The notes under the pieces: model-generated
The model's database searches: none
What the model was told of the DNA's origin: nothing
Seen by the model: only the letters and a program-made list of their open reading frames with translations
From: Phoronis australis
Taxonomy: Eukaryota; Phoronida; Phoronidae
Reading direction: 5' to 3'
Assembly (NCBI GenBank): GCA_002633005.1
Contig: NMRA01000120.1
Span: 766,371-830,370 of the forward strand
Length of the DNA: 64,000 nt
Shown: one piece after another, positions 36,500 through 48,944 of the stretch
Layout of the letters: every line of letters begins with the position of its first letter
How positions within the stretch are numbered: position 1 is the first letter of the stretch
Program-made: the position numbers and the translations under genes

Positions 36500-38300
36500 G
36501 CCTAATTCTTTTGTCGATCTATAATTTTTAATTATGTTACTTTAAGAGCTTTAATAAAGGAAACTAAATTAACTATGCTGAGACCACATTTTTTGATTTT
36601 GAACTATTGTCTTAAAGGCAATTCTATCTTTTTTGTTATTGTAAATAAGCTTAATTCTCCAGTTGTTTGATAAAACTGTCCTTTGGTGATGGGAGACTTA
36701 AGAAAAGATAGGTAAGATTTGGCTAAAGATTTCACCACACAAATTTTTCCCAAAACACAGAGGTATCTTCTGGACCAAGAGCGTAAGGTATTCTGAATAT
36801 TAAGTATTAATAAGTTTTGCATTGTGAGTTTTCAATAAAGGTTTTTATCCTTCCACAAAAATATTTCCAAACCCAAACATCTTAAAAACGTTAAGCACGA
36901 AACTCCAGGACAATAAATCAAATTCTTTTTTCAAAATCCACTATTGTCACAAGACCGGAAAGTTTACTCGACGCCCTGTAATACAAAATGTCATGAAGAA
37001 TTCTGGTGTTTTCGCCAATAAATCGCCCAGATAAAAATCCTGTCTGATCCGAGTCAATCAATTTTTCAAGAACTGTGTTCAGTCTTTGTGCTAAACACAA
37101 TGACAAGATTTTATAGGTTATATTTAACAAAGAAATAGGTCGCCAATTTTTTAAAAAGTCTCTTGGCAGAATTTAAATTACCCCTTGCAGTTGTGAAGCT
37201 GGGAGAGCATTCATATCAAAACTGTACTTAACTGATATAAATAAGAAAGGTGATAATTCTTTCCAAAAGTATTTGTAGAATTCAACAGTAAAACAATCAA
37301 TTCATAGATTTTTGTTCTATTTCTTGCGCACCAATATCAGCATCTAAACTTCCTCGTCCAACGTTGCTAGTTTTTGATATTTGGAATTTCCACAATATCA
37401 CTGATATTCTTAATTCCACGTGTGCTGTCTCTAGAAGCATATAAATGTTCATAAAAAGGTTTTAATCCGATTAAAATTATTTTAGAATCGTCAGTTTTAC
37501 CAGATGATTTACTATCCGAGTTATTGTTGTATCATCAAAGCTTCGCTTTCCCAAGCCTCAAAAATACTCTTTCCTTCTCACCTTCTTCAATCCATCTGCA
37601 ATTTAAGCGAAAATTAAGCCTTTCACATAATTTTCTCGAATTTTTTCTAAATGGGCATTGCATTCCTGCATTAATCCTTCACAAACTGATGCTTTTGTTT
37701 CTTGAAACAATATTAAAAAATCTCTTGACTATTTTTTAATTAATCCCTCTTGAAAATTTCGGTTTTGCTTCTTATTTGTAACATAAAATGGTATAATGTA
37801 ATTGTCTTGATGTTGTTCAGAAGAATGTCAAAATGTAAATGATCATCGGCAATCAAGTTAATGTCCTTCAATAATTCTTCATCAAAATATTTCTTATTGT
37901 ATGGCAGAACAGAATACTCCTCAATAGTATCGATGATCACATTTATTACTTCTGTTACATAATGCTCATACACCCACAGAAAATTATTAAATTGCCCTTT
38001 TTGGAAATTGTTACAATTAAAGGTAATACAAATACTTCAGTGGTCAGTTCTGCGACCTGGACTAAGAGTTACGCTTTCCACGATGCTAAAAATGTCATTG
38101 CTGTCTAGAAAATAATCTAATCTAGACATTTTGCAAGGATTTTTAAAGCATGTGAAACACTGTTTTTTTGGAATTTGTTATCCTGCATGGGTCAACTAGA
38201 TTGAAATAGCTTTTAAATTCTCAATTTCCCTTTTCGAATTATGATTGCCACGCTAATTCTCACTCTCTTCAAGACAAGTTCGCAAGTAGCAAAGGCTTAA
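36500..38300 (-). mobile_element. Older L1/Tx1-like LINE fragment
   Basis: Minus-strand pieces in different frames follow the order of ORF2. The endonuclease end RLDYFLDS and LSPGRRTDH, followed by a stop, are at about 38060-38140. An acidic linker lies at about 37740-37970. RT motifs LNITYKILSLCLAQRLNTVL and GFLSGRFIGENTR, ending at VDFEKRI, are at 36918-37130. A post-RT piece with LGKICVVKSL is at about 36604-36822. The YADD region is missing or unreadable. It resembles the adjacent LINE but is clearly more diverged, so it is a separate, earlier insertion. Confidence 0.75.
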
Positions 38301-39204
38301 TAAGAAGGATTATTGTCATTGATAATAATTTTGATTCCAACACTTCTTTGTCATCCCTTTGATTCGGTGCCGGTTAATGTGTCAACAAACCGTCAAGCAC
38401 TCGGTAATTTATGACCATGGCTAATTCATGAACAAACGACGTACTCTAAAGCCAAGGGTACTGGCTGTGACTGTGTTGCAACCATTGAAGACTACGATTG
38501 GACGCGCTTGTAATCACGTAACTGTTCCAAGTTTTTTCAGTAGGAATGACATTTTCTCCAATGTCACTCTTCCCGTGTTCCAATTGGAGTAAGCTTTGCT
38601 ATTTGGGTCGAAAAGACACGGTCTCTCGCGTCACATTTCAAAGATAGCATTGTACGCAGATTCTTTCCAACCATTCGCCATTTTGTTGTGTTTTAGTGTA
38701 AAATTAGGTCACATGACTATCAGATGGTAGTTAAAAGGTCACCACTAGTTGCACCGAGGTGTACATCGGGTGTACTAGCAAAACTGAGTGGAACCGGTGG
38801 CGAGAAAGTAGAACATGTGCAACTGACGACAAACGAGCTATCACCAACACACAGTTTGTGGTAAGATGACGCACATCGGTCAGACTCGCAAACCGATCAG
38901 AATCTGTCAGTTGCTCTCAGTTGTCGGTAACCTGTTTAAAACTGGATGCGTTCAGTTTTAACTCCGATGTACGGTAGGCTTTAAGTCCCGTCCACGCACA
39001 GAACAATTTACTATTGCATCACATTGAAGAGGAGCGTCCACACACGCACATGTCGGACAACAAGTGTATAGTGGGTGATGTTAAACTTTGAGTGACAATG
39101 AAAACCAAATTCGAATACGGGGCGATAAAGACGACCAGTCTGTGTATAAATGCAGTTGATAATTACTCCCGCCCAAACCCAGGCTTGCAGCAACACCGGA
39201 ATTA
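38301..39204. other. Intron of the CCP gene; diverged spacer at right
   Basis: 38301-39000 shows nothing I recognise. From about 39010 to 39200 it is a strongly diverged copy of the B-A spacer (the part that is an open frame in other units). The A/B repeat pattern therefore begins here. Confidence 0.5.
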
Positions 39205-39365
39205 GAAGTGGCGCAAGTTATCCTAGAACAAGATACCCTATCTTCATAGGGTGGAGTAAGTTGTCACATCTGGAGTAAGTTAAAATAGTTTAAATAACGT
39301 CGACACAGCGTCCAACCTAGCGACAATTCGTTCTAGGATTAACTTGTTCTAGGGTACTTCTGTGA
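39205..39365. repeat. Foldback MITE, oldest-looking copy
   Basis: Left arm AGTTATCCTAGAACAAGATA and right arm TTAACTTGTTCTAGGGTACT are inverted repeats around the core CCTAGAACAAG. Related copies lie in the same place in each repeat unit, at about 41010-41160, 42330-42480, 44795-44945, 53660-53815, 57400-57560 and 59865-60020. The insertion therefore predates the amplification of the units. Confidence 0.65.
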
Positions 39366-39583
39366 GAGGACGGCGCTGAACCTTGAGAAATAATAATTTT
39401 GAGTTATTATTTTTGCTATTACACTTCATATTTTAATACGAAGGCGCTAAATAATTGCATGCACCATTAAACTTCACAGCGCCGTCATGTTGAATATGAG
39501 AAGAGAAAAGCGTTCTTGCATACATTAGGTGCGATTTAATTCGCTGTAAAACGGTAGGTTAGATCACGTTAGAGAATTTTTAC

Positions 39584-39822
39584 CGTTGTCAGTGCACGGA
39601 CTCAGTGTAGGAAACTATGGGGTAAAACTACAAAAATTATTTGTGGAACTAGAGCATGTGAAGACTATCGATGACATTCCATTTCCGAACACTCAACAGT
39701 TTCAAGGCACTGAGGGGTGATAGACTGGTCCCTAGTGATAATCATCGGCTCATTTTCACCCAGGGATCCCGCATATTTCCACTTTGCGCTGAGTATTACC
39801 AAGTCAAGTTTGCACGAAGAAG
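39584..39822 (-). pseudogene. Decayed B-type CCP exon B6
   Basis: It starts SSCKLDLVILSAKWKYAGSL and keeps the donor (AACG|GTAAAA). A one-base change after the second cysteine puts the rest out of frame and onto a stop (CHR then TAG). The acceptor AG is lost. The first half still looks like B exons, so decay is moderate. Confidence 0.8.
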
Positions 39823-40416
39823 ATTGTTTAAGTTATCACTTTGAAAGTAGCAGTTAGTTGCCAGTCCCTTTAAATACAATATCAACAAATGTACTTTATG
39901 CAAAATCCAAATTAGGCCACTAACCACAACATTTGATGTGGTAAAGCATAGTGATTGCCTTTCTGATTATAATTCGAGAACTTCACCTATCATGATCTTG
40001 GAAAGAAACATGAGCAGTACTAAAAAACCCGTGTTGATATGATGCACTTAAATAATAATGACTCCACGTAAGCTTAGCAGGTTCGTAATCAGCAGGTAGC
40101 GAATTAAACAGGAAAGCAATTCATTCCAGAACGATTCCCATTAACGCATGCCCAAGAAAGTTGCTCACAAAGAGTTTGTATTAAAGTCGGTGTCAGAATT
40201 TCGGGAAGTGCTGGACCGACCTTGTGAGACCTTAATTGTTTTATCCCATTTACCGACACTCGATTTTCGGGTAAAGGTAGAAAATGAATATACCACTCCG
40301 CTGTTAAACCACGACGATTCCTCATGCTTACTTGTGAATAATTTGCTTGCAAATTTTTCTCTCTTCCAACACTGTCAACCTACATATATCATATGAGGTA
40401 TCGCCAGATATATTAC

Positions 40417-40638
40417 TTTTGTTATAACACGGACTCAGTGCTGGTGTCCATGAGTTGTAACTTGTAGATCTAGAGGTAGAACTAGACCACGTAAAGACCT
40501 TCGATGATGTTCCATCTGTAAAGACCTTGCTGTCTTTGCAAACAAGTGTCACAGACTGGCCCCTGCGGATAGTCTTCGGTATAATTCCACTCACAACCGC
40601 GTTCAATCTTTACAAAACAAGTTCGCACGATTACAAGG
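40417..40638 (-). pseudogene. Decayed A-type CCP exon A5
   Basis: Same length as intact A exons (222 bp), with an ATTAAG acceptor and a GT donor position. Two TAA codons appear in the first 15 codons, one just before SCELVL and one after it. The third cysteine is Trp (VFTWSSS). The rest (RRGQSVTLVCKDSKVFTDGT, SWTPALSPC) is unchanged, so inactivation is recent. Confidence 0.85.
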
Positions 40639-41380
40639 CTTAATAAAAAGGATTATTGTCTCACTTTCACTAAGAGACATCTATGTCATCTCTTTAATTG
40701 AATAGGTCTTACACTGCTAACAAGCTGTCAAGCAATCGAAATACTCTTAAGTCCCACCAACACATAGACCCTAACCTAGAACAGCGTGCACTTGTAGAAC
40801 GTACACTCACATTGAAAAGGAGCGTCCACACACACAAACACAGATATCCGGCAACCAGTCTAAGGCGGATGTTGACACTATTTGACTGACAATGAACACC
40901 TAATGCAAAAACAGGGCGCAAACCAAGATCAGTCCATGAGTAACCGCACCTCATAATGACTAATCGAGATCCATGTCCAAGGCTTGAGGCCACACAGTAA
41001 TTAGAAATGGTACGTATTATTCTAGAACAAGTTACCCTTACCTCCATAAGATAGAGTAAATTTCCACAAATGGGAAAAGTTACACTAGTTTGAATAGCTT
41101 GCATCAAGCCTCATAAATAGCAACAACTCGTTCTACAAGTAATGTGTTCTAGGGTAATTCTGCGTGTGGCGGTGCTGAAATTTAAAAAAAAATAATTTTG
41201 AATTACTTTTTATTATTTCACTTCACCTTTCAATACGAGGGCAATAAATCCTAGCACCCAACATTAAACATCAAAACATTGCCATGTTACATATGAGAAC
41301 AGACAAGCGTTCTTGCATCCATTAGGTGCAAATTAATTCACTGTAAAACGGCAGGTTAGCTCTTGTTAGAGAAGTTTTAC

Positions 41381-41620
41381 CTTTCTCAGTGCACGGACTC
41401 AGTGTAGGGTTCCATGAGGTTAAACTACTAGAACTATAAGTAGAACTAGAGCATGTGAAGACCATCGACGACATTCCATTTCCGAACACTTTAGTGTCGA
41501 GGCATTGAAGTGTGATAGACTGGCCCTTACTGATAATCGTTGGCTTAGTTACACTCAGAGAGCCCGTAGTTTTCCACTTTGCGCTGAGCATTACCAAGTC
41601 AAGTTTGCACGAAGGCACTG
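41381..41620 (-). CDS. CCP-like domain exon B5 (second copy of an overlap)
   Basis: 240 bp, acceptor TCATTCAGCAG and donor G|GTAAAA, phase 1 at both ends. It reads VPSCKLDLVMLSAKWKTTGS, then SITLQCLDTKVFGNG, VFTCSSSTYSSS and SWNPTLSPC. It differs from 42696-42935 by one residue that I can see (FGNG versus FGKG). Because of the N at 42205, the two are probably alleles of one exon. Confidence 0.8.
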
Positions 41621-42695
41621 CTGAATGAGGAAAATTATGTAAGTTATCACGGTGGAACTGACAGGTATTACTAATCTATTTAAAATCAATATCAGATTGC
41701 GACCGACTGAAGCCTCTGTAAAACAACGCAAGGTTTACTCTTACTTCTTAATATCCTTCGGTTTTATTATACCGTGAAAGGCGAGTTTCTTTAATGCATT
41801 TTCGTGACTTTTGCATCACTTCGTAGCCACATTTTTAGAGAATTAGGAAGATTTTAGAGCCAAAGTCGAACAGTTAAGTATCAGTCAGGGAGACTTCTCA
41901 AATCATAGAGTCAGAAAACTAGTCATTATACTTGAAATTAAACTCCAAGTCATTTTGACACTTTCCGATCCATTTTAATGCGAGCTGGAGTTAAGCATTT
42001 TTATGCGTTACAATATGTCATAAACTAAGTATATGATAGTCTAATGATGATTCCGCAATTGACGATTGAAACATTAATGCTACAACTTCGATTCTGAACC
42101 CAAATGATTAAGCTTTTACTCGAGTCCGTACACCAAGTGCAGAGACAGTAAGTACCAACTAGGAATCGAAACTCATCTCCGGAAACCATGATTTGCCCGA
42201 ACATNCTGACAATGAACACCTAATGCAAAAACAGGGCGCAAACCAAGATCAGTCCATGAGTAACCGCACCTCATAATGACTCCCTCCATGTCCAAGGCTT
42301 GAGGCCACACAGTAATTAGAAATGGTACGTATTATTCTAGAACAAGTTACCCTTACCTCCATAAGATAGAGTAAATTTCCACAAATGGGAAAAGTTACAC
42401 TAGTTTGAATAGCATGCATCAAGCCTCATAAATAGCAACAACTCGTTCTACAAGTAATGTGTTCTAGGGTAATTCTGCGTGTGGCGGTGCTGAAATTTAA
42501 AAAATAATAATTTTGAATTACTTTTTATTATTTCACTTCACCTTTTAATACGAGGGCAATAAATCCTAGCACCCAACATTAAACATCAAAACATTGACAT
42601 GTTACATATGAGAACAGACAAGCGTTCTTGCATCCATTAGGTGCAAATTAATTCACTGTAAAACGGAAGGTTAGCTCTTGTTACAGAAGTTTTAC

Positions 42696-42935
42696 CTTTC
42701 TCAGTGCACGGACTCAGTGTAGGGTTCCATGAGGTTAAACTACTAGAACTATAAGTAGAACTAGAGCATGTGAAGACCATCGACGACATTCCCTTTCCGA
42801 ACACTTTAGTGTCGAGGCATTGAAGTGTGATAGACTGGCCCTTACTGATAATCGTTGGCTTAGTTACACTCAGAGAGCCCGTAGTTTTCCACTTTGCGCT
42901 GAGCATTACCAAGTCAAGTTTGCACGAAGGCACTG
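42696..42935 (-). CDS. CCP-like domain exon B5 (first copy of an overlap)
   Basis: Intact B exon, 240 bp, phase 1 at both ends, all four cysteines and the Trp present, donor G|GTAAAA. Its block KVFGKGMSSMVF has Lys where all other B exons have Asn or Glu. B5 exons lack the glycine-asparagine pair after SLS (they read SVTKPT where B1-B4 read GNKPT). Confidence 0.85.
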
Positions 42936-44166
42936 CTGAATGAGGAAAATTGTGTAAGTTATCACGGTGGAACTGACAGGTATTACCAATCTATTTAAAA
43001 TCAATATCAGATTGCGACCGACTAAAGCCTCTGTAAAACAACGCAAGGTTTACTCTTACTTCTTAATATCCTTCGCTTTTATTCTACCGTGAAAGGCGAG
43101 TTTCTTTAATGCATTTTCGTGACTTTTGCTTCACTTTGTGGCCACCTTTTTAGAGAATTAGGAAGATTTTAGAGCCAAAGTCGAACAGTTAATATCAGTC
43201 AGGGAGACTTCTCAAATCATAGAGTCAGAAAACTAGTCATTATACTTGAAATTCAACTCCAAGTCATTTTGACACTTTCCGATCCATTTTAATGTGAGCT
43301 GGAGTTAAGCATTTTTTGTGCGTTACAATATGTCATAAACTAAGTATATGATAGTCTAATGATGATTCCGCAATTGACGATTGAAACATGAATGCTACAA
43401 CTTCGATTCTGAACCCAAAAGATTAAGCTTTTACTCGAATCTGTACACCAAGTGCAGAGACAGTTAGTACCAACTAGGAATCGAAACTCATATCCGGAAA
43501 CCATGATTTGCCCGAACATACATCAATAAATATTTACCTCAAACCAGGACGAAAAACTGCAAGAATAATTTCGATTTCGATTTCGAGCACATAAGTGTAC
43601 TCATGGCTTAGGAAAGGCAAATCTTCAGACAGTCAGCAAGTGTCCTTTATTTAAGATCCGAATTAAGCCACTAACCAAAACTTTGGAAGTGGTACAGATA
43701 AGTGATACGATGCTGGGATATAATTCGACATTTTCACCTAGTACGGCCTTCGAAAGAAGTCTGAGCAGTATTCTAAGTCGAGTGTTGATATGCTGTACTC
43801 AAATCATAATGACACCACGTTAGCTTAGCAGGTTGACTACCAGCAGGTTACAAATTCTACAGGAGAGCTGTTCATTCCAGAACAATTAACAATAACTCTC
43901 TTCAACATTGCTCACCAACTGTTGGTGTTAAATTCGACGCCAGACTCGCGGAAGTTTCCAAAAAGGCTTTGTAAGATCGAAAACCTCGATCCCGTTTTCC
44001 AAAACACGATTTTGGATGATACTATCAAGTGAAACTACAAGTTTCGCTGAAATACCACGACGATACCTCATGCTTTTTTGTGAATATTTCATTTGCGATT
44101 TTTTTCTTTCTTCCAAAACTGTCAAGCTGCATGTACAGTGTGAGGTATCATCAGACATCTAATTAC

Positions 44167-44388
44167 CTTTGTTAGAACACGGACTAAATGCAGGTGTCCA
44201 TGAATTGTAGCTTGTAGATCTAGAGGTAGAACTAGAGCAGGTGAAGACCTTCGATGATGTTCCATCCGTGAAGACCTTGCTGTCTTTGCAAACAAGTGTC
44301 ACAGACTGGCCCCTGCGTATAGTCTTCGGTTGGTTTCCACTCACAACAGCGTTCAATCTTGACAAGACAAGTTCGCACGAAGGCAAGG
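44167..44388 (-). CDS. CCP-like domain exon A4
   Basis: 222 bp from an ATTAAG acceptor to a G|GTAATT donor, phase 1 at both ends. It encodes LPSCELVLSRLNAVVSGNQP, RRGQSVTLVCKDSKVFTDGT, FTCSSSTSRSTSYNSW and a SPC end. Cysteines are in CCP positions. The A-type first loop is six residues shorter than the B-type loop. It differs from A3 by only a few residues (PAFSPC versus PALSPC). Confidence 0.85.
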
Positions 44389-44505
44389 CTTAATAAAAAT
44401 TATTGATGTCATTGTCGCTTTCACTACGAGACTTCTTTGTCATCTCTTTGATTGAATCCGGCTTAAACTGACTACCAGATGTCAAGCATACGCTTGATGC
44501 CAATG

Positions 44506-44775
44506 CTAATTCATCAAAGAAACGAAATACTCTAAAGCCCCGCCAACACACAGTGCTTGCCTAGAACAGCGTGCACTTGTAGAACGTAAACTCACATTGA
44601 AATGGAGCGTCCAAACACAGAAATACACATATCCGGCAACCAGGCTAAAGTGGATGTTGTCACTTTTTGACTGACAATGAAGAACTAATGCGAAAACAGG
44701 GCGCAAACTAAGATCAGTCCATGAGTAACCGCACCTTATAATGACTCCCTCCATGTCCAAGGCTTGAGGCCACAC
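44506..44775 (-). other. Conserved open frame in the B-to-A intron (spacer ORF)
   Basis: An 89-codon frame beginning ALDMEGVIIRCGYSWTDL and containing VHCQSKSDNIHFSLVAGYVY stays open in the units at 40709-41107, 53375-53644, 57112-57381 and 59576-59845. All of these carry an internal CAATGTGAGT that looks like a splice donor. Differences between copies mostly change amino acids, which argues against selection on a protein. The frame is about 120 bp upstream of each A exon. Unless transcripts show otherwise, treat it as intron that happens to be open. Confidence 0.35.
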
Positions 44776-45161
44776 AGTAATTAGAAATGGTACATATTAT
44801 TCTAGACCAAGTTACCCTTACCTCCATATGATAGAGTAAATTTCCACAAACGGGAAAAGTTACACTAGTTTGAATAGCTTGCATCAAGCCTCATAAATAG
44901 CAACAACTCGTTCTACAAGTAATTTGTTCTAGGGTAATTCAGTGTGTGGACGGTGCTGAAATTTAAAAAATAATAATTTTGAATTACTTTTTCTTATTTC
45001 ACTTCACCTTTTAATACGAGGGCAATAAATACTAGCACCCAACATTAAACATCAGAACATTGCCATGTTAAATATGAGAACAGACAAGTGTTCTTGGATC
45101 CATTAGGTGCAAATTAATTCGCTGTAAAACGGCAGGTTAGATCTTGTCAGAGATGTTTTAC

Positions 45162-45401
45162 CTTTCTCAGTGCACGGACTCAGTGTAGGGTTCCATGAGG
45201 TTAAACTACTAGAACTATAAGTAGAACTAGAGCATGTGAAGACCATCGACGACATTCCATTTTCGAACACTTTAGTGTCGAGGCATTGAAGTGTGATAGA
45301 CTGGCCCTTACTGATAATCGTTGGCTTATTTCCTCTCAGAGAGCCCGTAGTTTTCCACTTTGCGCTGAGCTTTACAAAGTCAATATTGCACGAAGGTGCA
45401 G
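45162..45401 (-). CDS. CCP-like domain exon B4
   Basis: 240 bp, acceptor CATTCAG and donor G|GTAAAA, phase 1 at both ends, fully open. It begins APSCNIDFVKLSAKWKTTGS and has GNKPTIISKGQSITLQC, KVFENGMSSMVFTCSS and SWNPTLSPC. The start NIDFVK differs from KLDLVM or ELDLVM in the other B exons, and FENG replaces FGNG. It has no early start-like codon, so simple ORF searches miss it. Confidence 0.85.
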
Positions 45402-47749
45402 CTGAATGAGGAAAATTATGTAAGTTATCACGGTGAAACAGACAGGTGTTACCAATCTATTTAAAATCAATATCAGATTGCGACCGACTGAAGCCTCTGT
45501 AAAACAACGGAAGGTTTACTCTTACTTCTCAAGTACTAGTCCACGAGAGTACCAGCCATCCAGCGGCAAGGTGGGGGGTCAGCCGATTTTCAACAAATTT
45601 GGCGCATAGGTGTTCCTATGGAATCTATAAACAGCGGTAAAATATTTTCTCAAAATATTGCGTTTTTCCAAAGTTATAGGCTCAAACACATTTTACGGCT
45701 TCGCAGCCATGTTTTCACGGTATAAAAACTGTGCAGTGTTAACTGTTTATATTTTTCCTTGAATGAAAGCTATTGATTTATTATTGACTTGGCATTGTTT
45801 AGTGGTGCCTATAGATTGTTACACAGATGTCTTGAAACACGATTCCGATTTACCACCCTCATTTAGTAGTTTTACTACACTGCCCCCCGTTATGCCATTT
45901 TGAGGTTGTGTTCATTACACTGCTGTACCAAATCTGCGCCCACTGCTATGAGAACGAAACTTAGCCAAAATGTTGACAAAACAGGTTACTTTCATTGCAT
46001 AAAATAAAAACTTTGTAAGCCAGTTTATTAGTTATACATTTTGGCACCTCAATTGTACGAAAATGAGAAATTTTCATATATCTGAGATCGATGCGTGAGC
46101 ACCGTAAAATCCGATTGTCCTTCATGTTTTTCGATATTTTGCAACAAGTTAGTTCCTCCTGAATGTTTTGAACGTTTTACTACTTACCACTTAGGGCTAT
46201 AGTACCCCTAAATGCCATACATGGCTCCATTTTGTAAAAAGCTGATTATGTCCTCCGCAATGAACAGGGTTACACATGAACTCGACAAATGTAGGTTATG
46301 TTCATTTACAGTTGTTATACCTTGCAATTTCCTCATGGGTATTTCTTCACACATATTCAATTCAGATTTTCTGTTGATCAAATGTTCATGCAATGCATTT
46401 TAATATCAAATGAATGATAAGTTTGGTGGCATGACCGCAATTTTTCCCACGACTTAAAACAAAAGACCGCAGAAATTTTCCTGACGAAATACCGGGTTTG
46501 CAGTTCTCTAAAAACATTCGAATGACAACACAAACTTCACCACTGTCCGTGGCAACTCGTCGCATGTTTTTCACCCATCGGTCCTATCATTGTTTTCCTT
46601 TGTTGTGTCATTGTTGTATATAACAACACAGGTCGCATGGATATAGAACCTTGCGTACATCAGACCGTTGCCGATAAGTGCTCGTCATTATATCTTTATT
46701 ATAACAACGGGAACAATGAAGATGCTAATCTATTGTTCTCTATGCGACCAGGTTTCCCGTGGATGACCACAGAAGAGGAATCCTTAAGTTTCCACAAACA
46801 ATGACCACCCCCTTACTATTACCGTGGAACCTAAACACCAAATTTTTATATCCGTGTATTGTGTTGTATTGCTCATGGTACGGGTTCAGATTCCGTTGTA
46901 TTAAGATTCCAATCCCCAACCCTGTAATATGTAGTTTGAGTAAAATTTCTAGACAATGCAGGTTTATGGATTTATTTTCCTTTAAATGAAGAGTAAAAAT
47001 CAAATTCTGCACAGGTTTTTTAAAAGTAATCACTTATTCGAAGATCACACATCTAAAAAATAAAACAATGTTTGTCAATTTTATTCATTATCTTATTTGA
47101 AAATTGTCTACCTCACAGACAACTCATCTAAGCTGAAAATATTCCTTGTGAAAAAAATATAAAATACCAACCAGAGACTTGTGTACTACAAAATATGTTT
47201 TCGTAATACAATGCAAAGATAACTGTACAGTCAAAAGTGCAAATGTTACGATTCTAATAACAAATTGCCTTCTAGATCTTTTCAACACTCCCATTGCTAC
47301 AGGACAGAGTCAACCACACAAAGCCCATAAAGTCAGGGAATTACATTTAAAGTGATGTAGTCTCACAACGAAAAAAGTGATATCGCAATATCGCTGACAA
47401 CACTGGAAATCTCTTCTTCACAAACTTGAGGTAGCTGTATTTACCACATCAATGTTCTTATCAAAACTAACCACCACAAAATGAAAAATTGGCTTGTCGG
47501 TTCCAATTAGGCAGCATTTTACAATGAAATGGTCATGAAAAAATACTTTTGCACCATGGTTTGCATTACAATAGCGGATTTGCAGCGCAGTCGAATTACG
47601 CATTGCGCATGTGCGAGTTACTTCCTTCGCGAAGGCTCATGGGATAGCTTGTGGTCAGGCATGTCTTGAGCAGGCTGGATACTGTGTGCATTTGGAGTGA
47701 TTTGCAAACTAAAACCATGCTTCATTTTTTTTGCTTTATAATACCAAGC

Positions 47750-48944
47750 AAGTCCTTTCTCTCGTTTGTAAACACAGCGTAGCTATGATCAGTGACCGTG
47801 TGACCGAGGGCACGACTGTCGTCATGTTCATCGGCGTTGATTTCGAAATCTCCTCCGGTTTCAGACAAGTTGAGAGTTCTTGGGTTGCTTAACTTTTGTA
47901 GCTTTCGCCGTGGATATGCTAGAGACGTTAATTTTAAGAGGAAACTCCGTCCGAATGTTGTTCTCATAAGTCTTTTTTCCACCAGGAAAATGTTCGCTGC
48001 ACACACGATGGCCCCTAGGCAATTACATCGCACTGGATGCCGCAGGCATTCAGGGGCGATAGTACATCCTCACAAAAAGTTACTCATTTCAAAATACAGC
48101 AAATAAAATCAAATGAACCATACATATAGGAACACGGAGTTATAATTAACACATACCACGACTTTGGATACAATTTAGTCACCAAAGCTTGAACAAATCG
48201 ATGAAAATCTGTCGCGGTTTGCTCGAGTTTTTCTCAGTTACCGGGTGCCATTTTGAGGAAGTTACGTGAAATTACGCATGTTGACGAATAAAAAGTCCAA
48301 GGGACACACATCTTACAAGTTTCATCCGATACCTTCTCATGCTATTTTATAAGTGTCGCGCTCTAGCGTCACGCGCTTCGCTCAGTCTTGCGCTAACCTT
48401 TGCCTAACTCACGTGATTCAGTTGACATGCTTTGTGGTTATCGCGCACGCGGTGATAAAATTAACGGCAACCAAAAAAGTGAAGTTGTAATTCTTCACCA
48501 AAGTCAACTTAATTCTCACAACTAAGCTTCATCAAAGATATGTGTAGAAGTAGAAAGGATTAATGATGAAAGTGTTTTTTAAAGTTTTAATTGTAGATTG
48601 TATTTTTGACGAGGTGAAAACTCGAAATCGGTATCCCAAATCCGGTCACGGCCAGTTTAAAATACACTGAAGTAACAAAATGAATACAGAAAGCGAATGG
48701 ATGTATTGTAGCCCCTATATGGCCAACTGAGGAGCTACGTGTTGCCTACTAGATGGCCCAGCGTTGGTTTGAATGCGCTAAATCTCCCCTTACTCCCAGC
48801 TCTCCTAATGTTGTTTATCCATTTTTCACGAAGTTCTTGGTTTGCAGGGAACACATAAAAACTCAGATTTTTATCTCTCTTGTTGTTTTTGAAGCAGCCA
48901 GGAACACAACAAGTGTATCCGCCGTAAGTTTTCTTCGCGCTCAT
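47750..48944 (-). pseudogene. THAP zinc-finger gene with HCF-binding motif, frameshifted
   Basis: Exon 1 (about 48739-48944) starts at a true ATG (MSAKKTYGGYTCCVPGC) and carries FYVFP and the helix LREKWINNIRR. A donor AAC AC|GTAGCT fits an acceptor CCTAG at 48015-48019. The splice restores the frame to GHRVCSEHFPGGKKTYENNI, which completes the C2CH zinc finger of a THAP DNA-binding domain. After TEFPLKIN that frame soon ends at a TGA. The neighbouring frame then continues open with VTDHSYAVFTNERKDLL. DHSY matches the HCF-1-binding motif (D/E-H-x-Y) found in several THAP proteins at this place. One shift of one base at about 47930-47950 therefore separates two real parts. Either the gene is dead or the base is a sequencing error. 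No transposase domain follows. Confidence 0.7.

Larger units (their letters stand above)
40887..43521. other. 1.3-kb near-identical duplication across an N; probable haplotype overlap
   Basis: 40887-42204 and 42206-43521 are the same sequence with scattered single-base differences, for example AAAATTATG versus AAAATTGTG, TATTACTAATC versus TATTACCAATC and GACTGAAGCC versus GACTAAAGCC. The first copy ends at GCCCGAACAT and the N at 42205 follows. The second copy continues past that point with ACATCAATAAAT. This is how two overlapping contigs, or two haplotypes, joined end to end would look. It interrupts the otherwise regular 2.46-kb repeat spacing. Confidence 0.85.

Noticed and set aside
36604-37973. 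Three short minus-strand frames as separate genes
   Set aside because: Their order and motifs (FLSGRFIGENTR, LGKICVVKSL) show they are pieces of one decayed LINE ORF2.
40709-41107. 132-codon minus-strand frame as a gene
   Set aside because: It is the array's spacer frame seen in other units, extended by chance into neighbouring sequence. No independent support.
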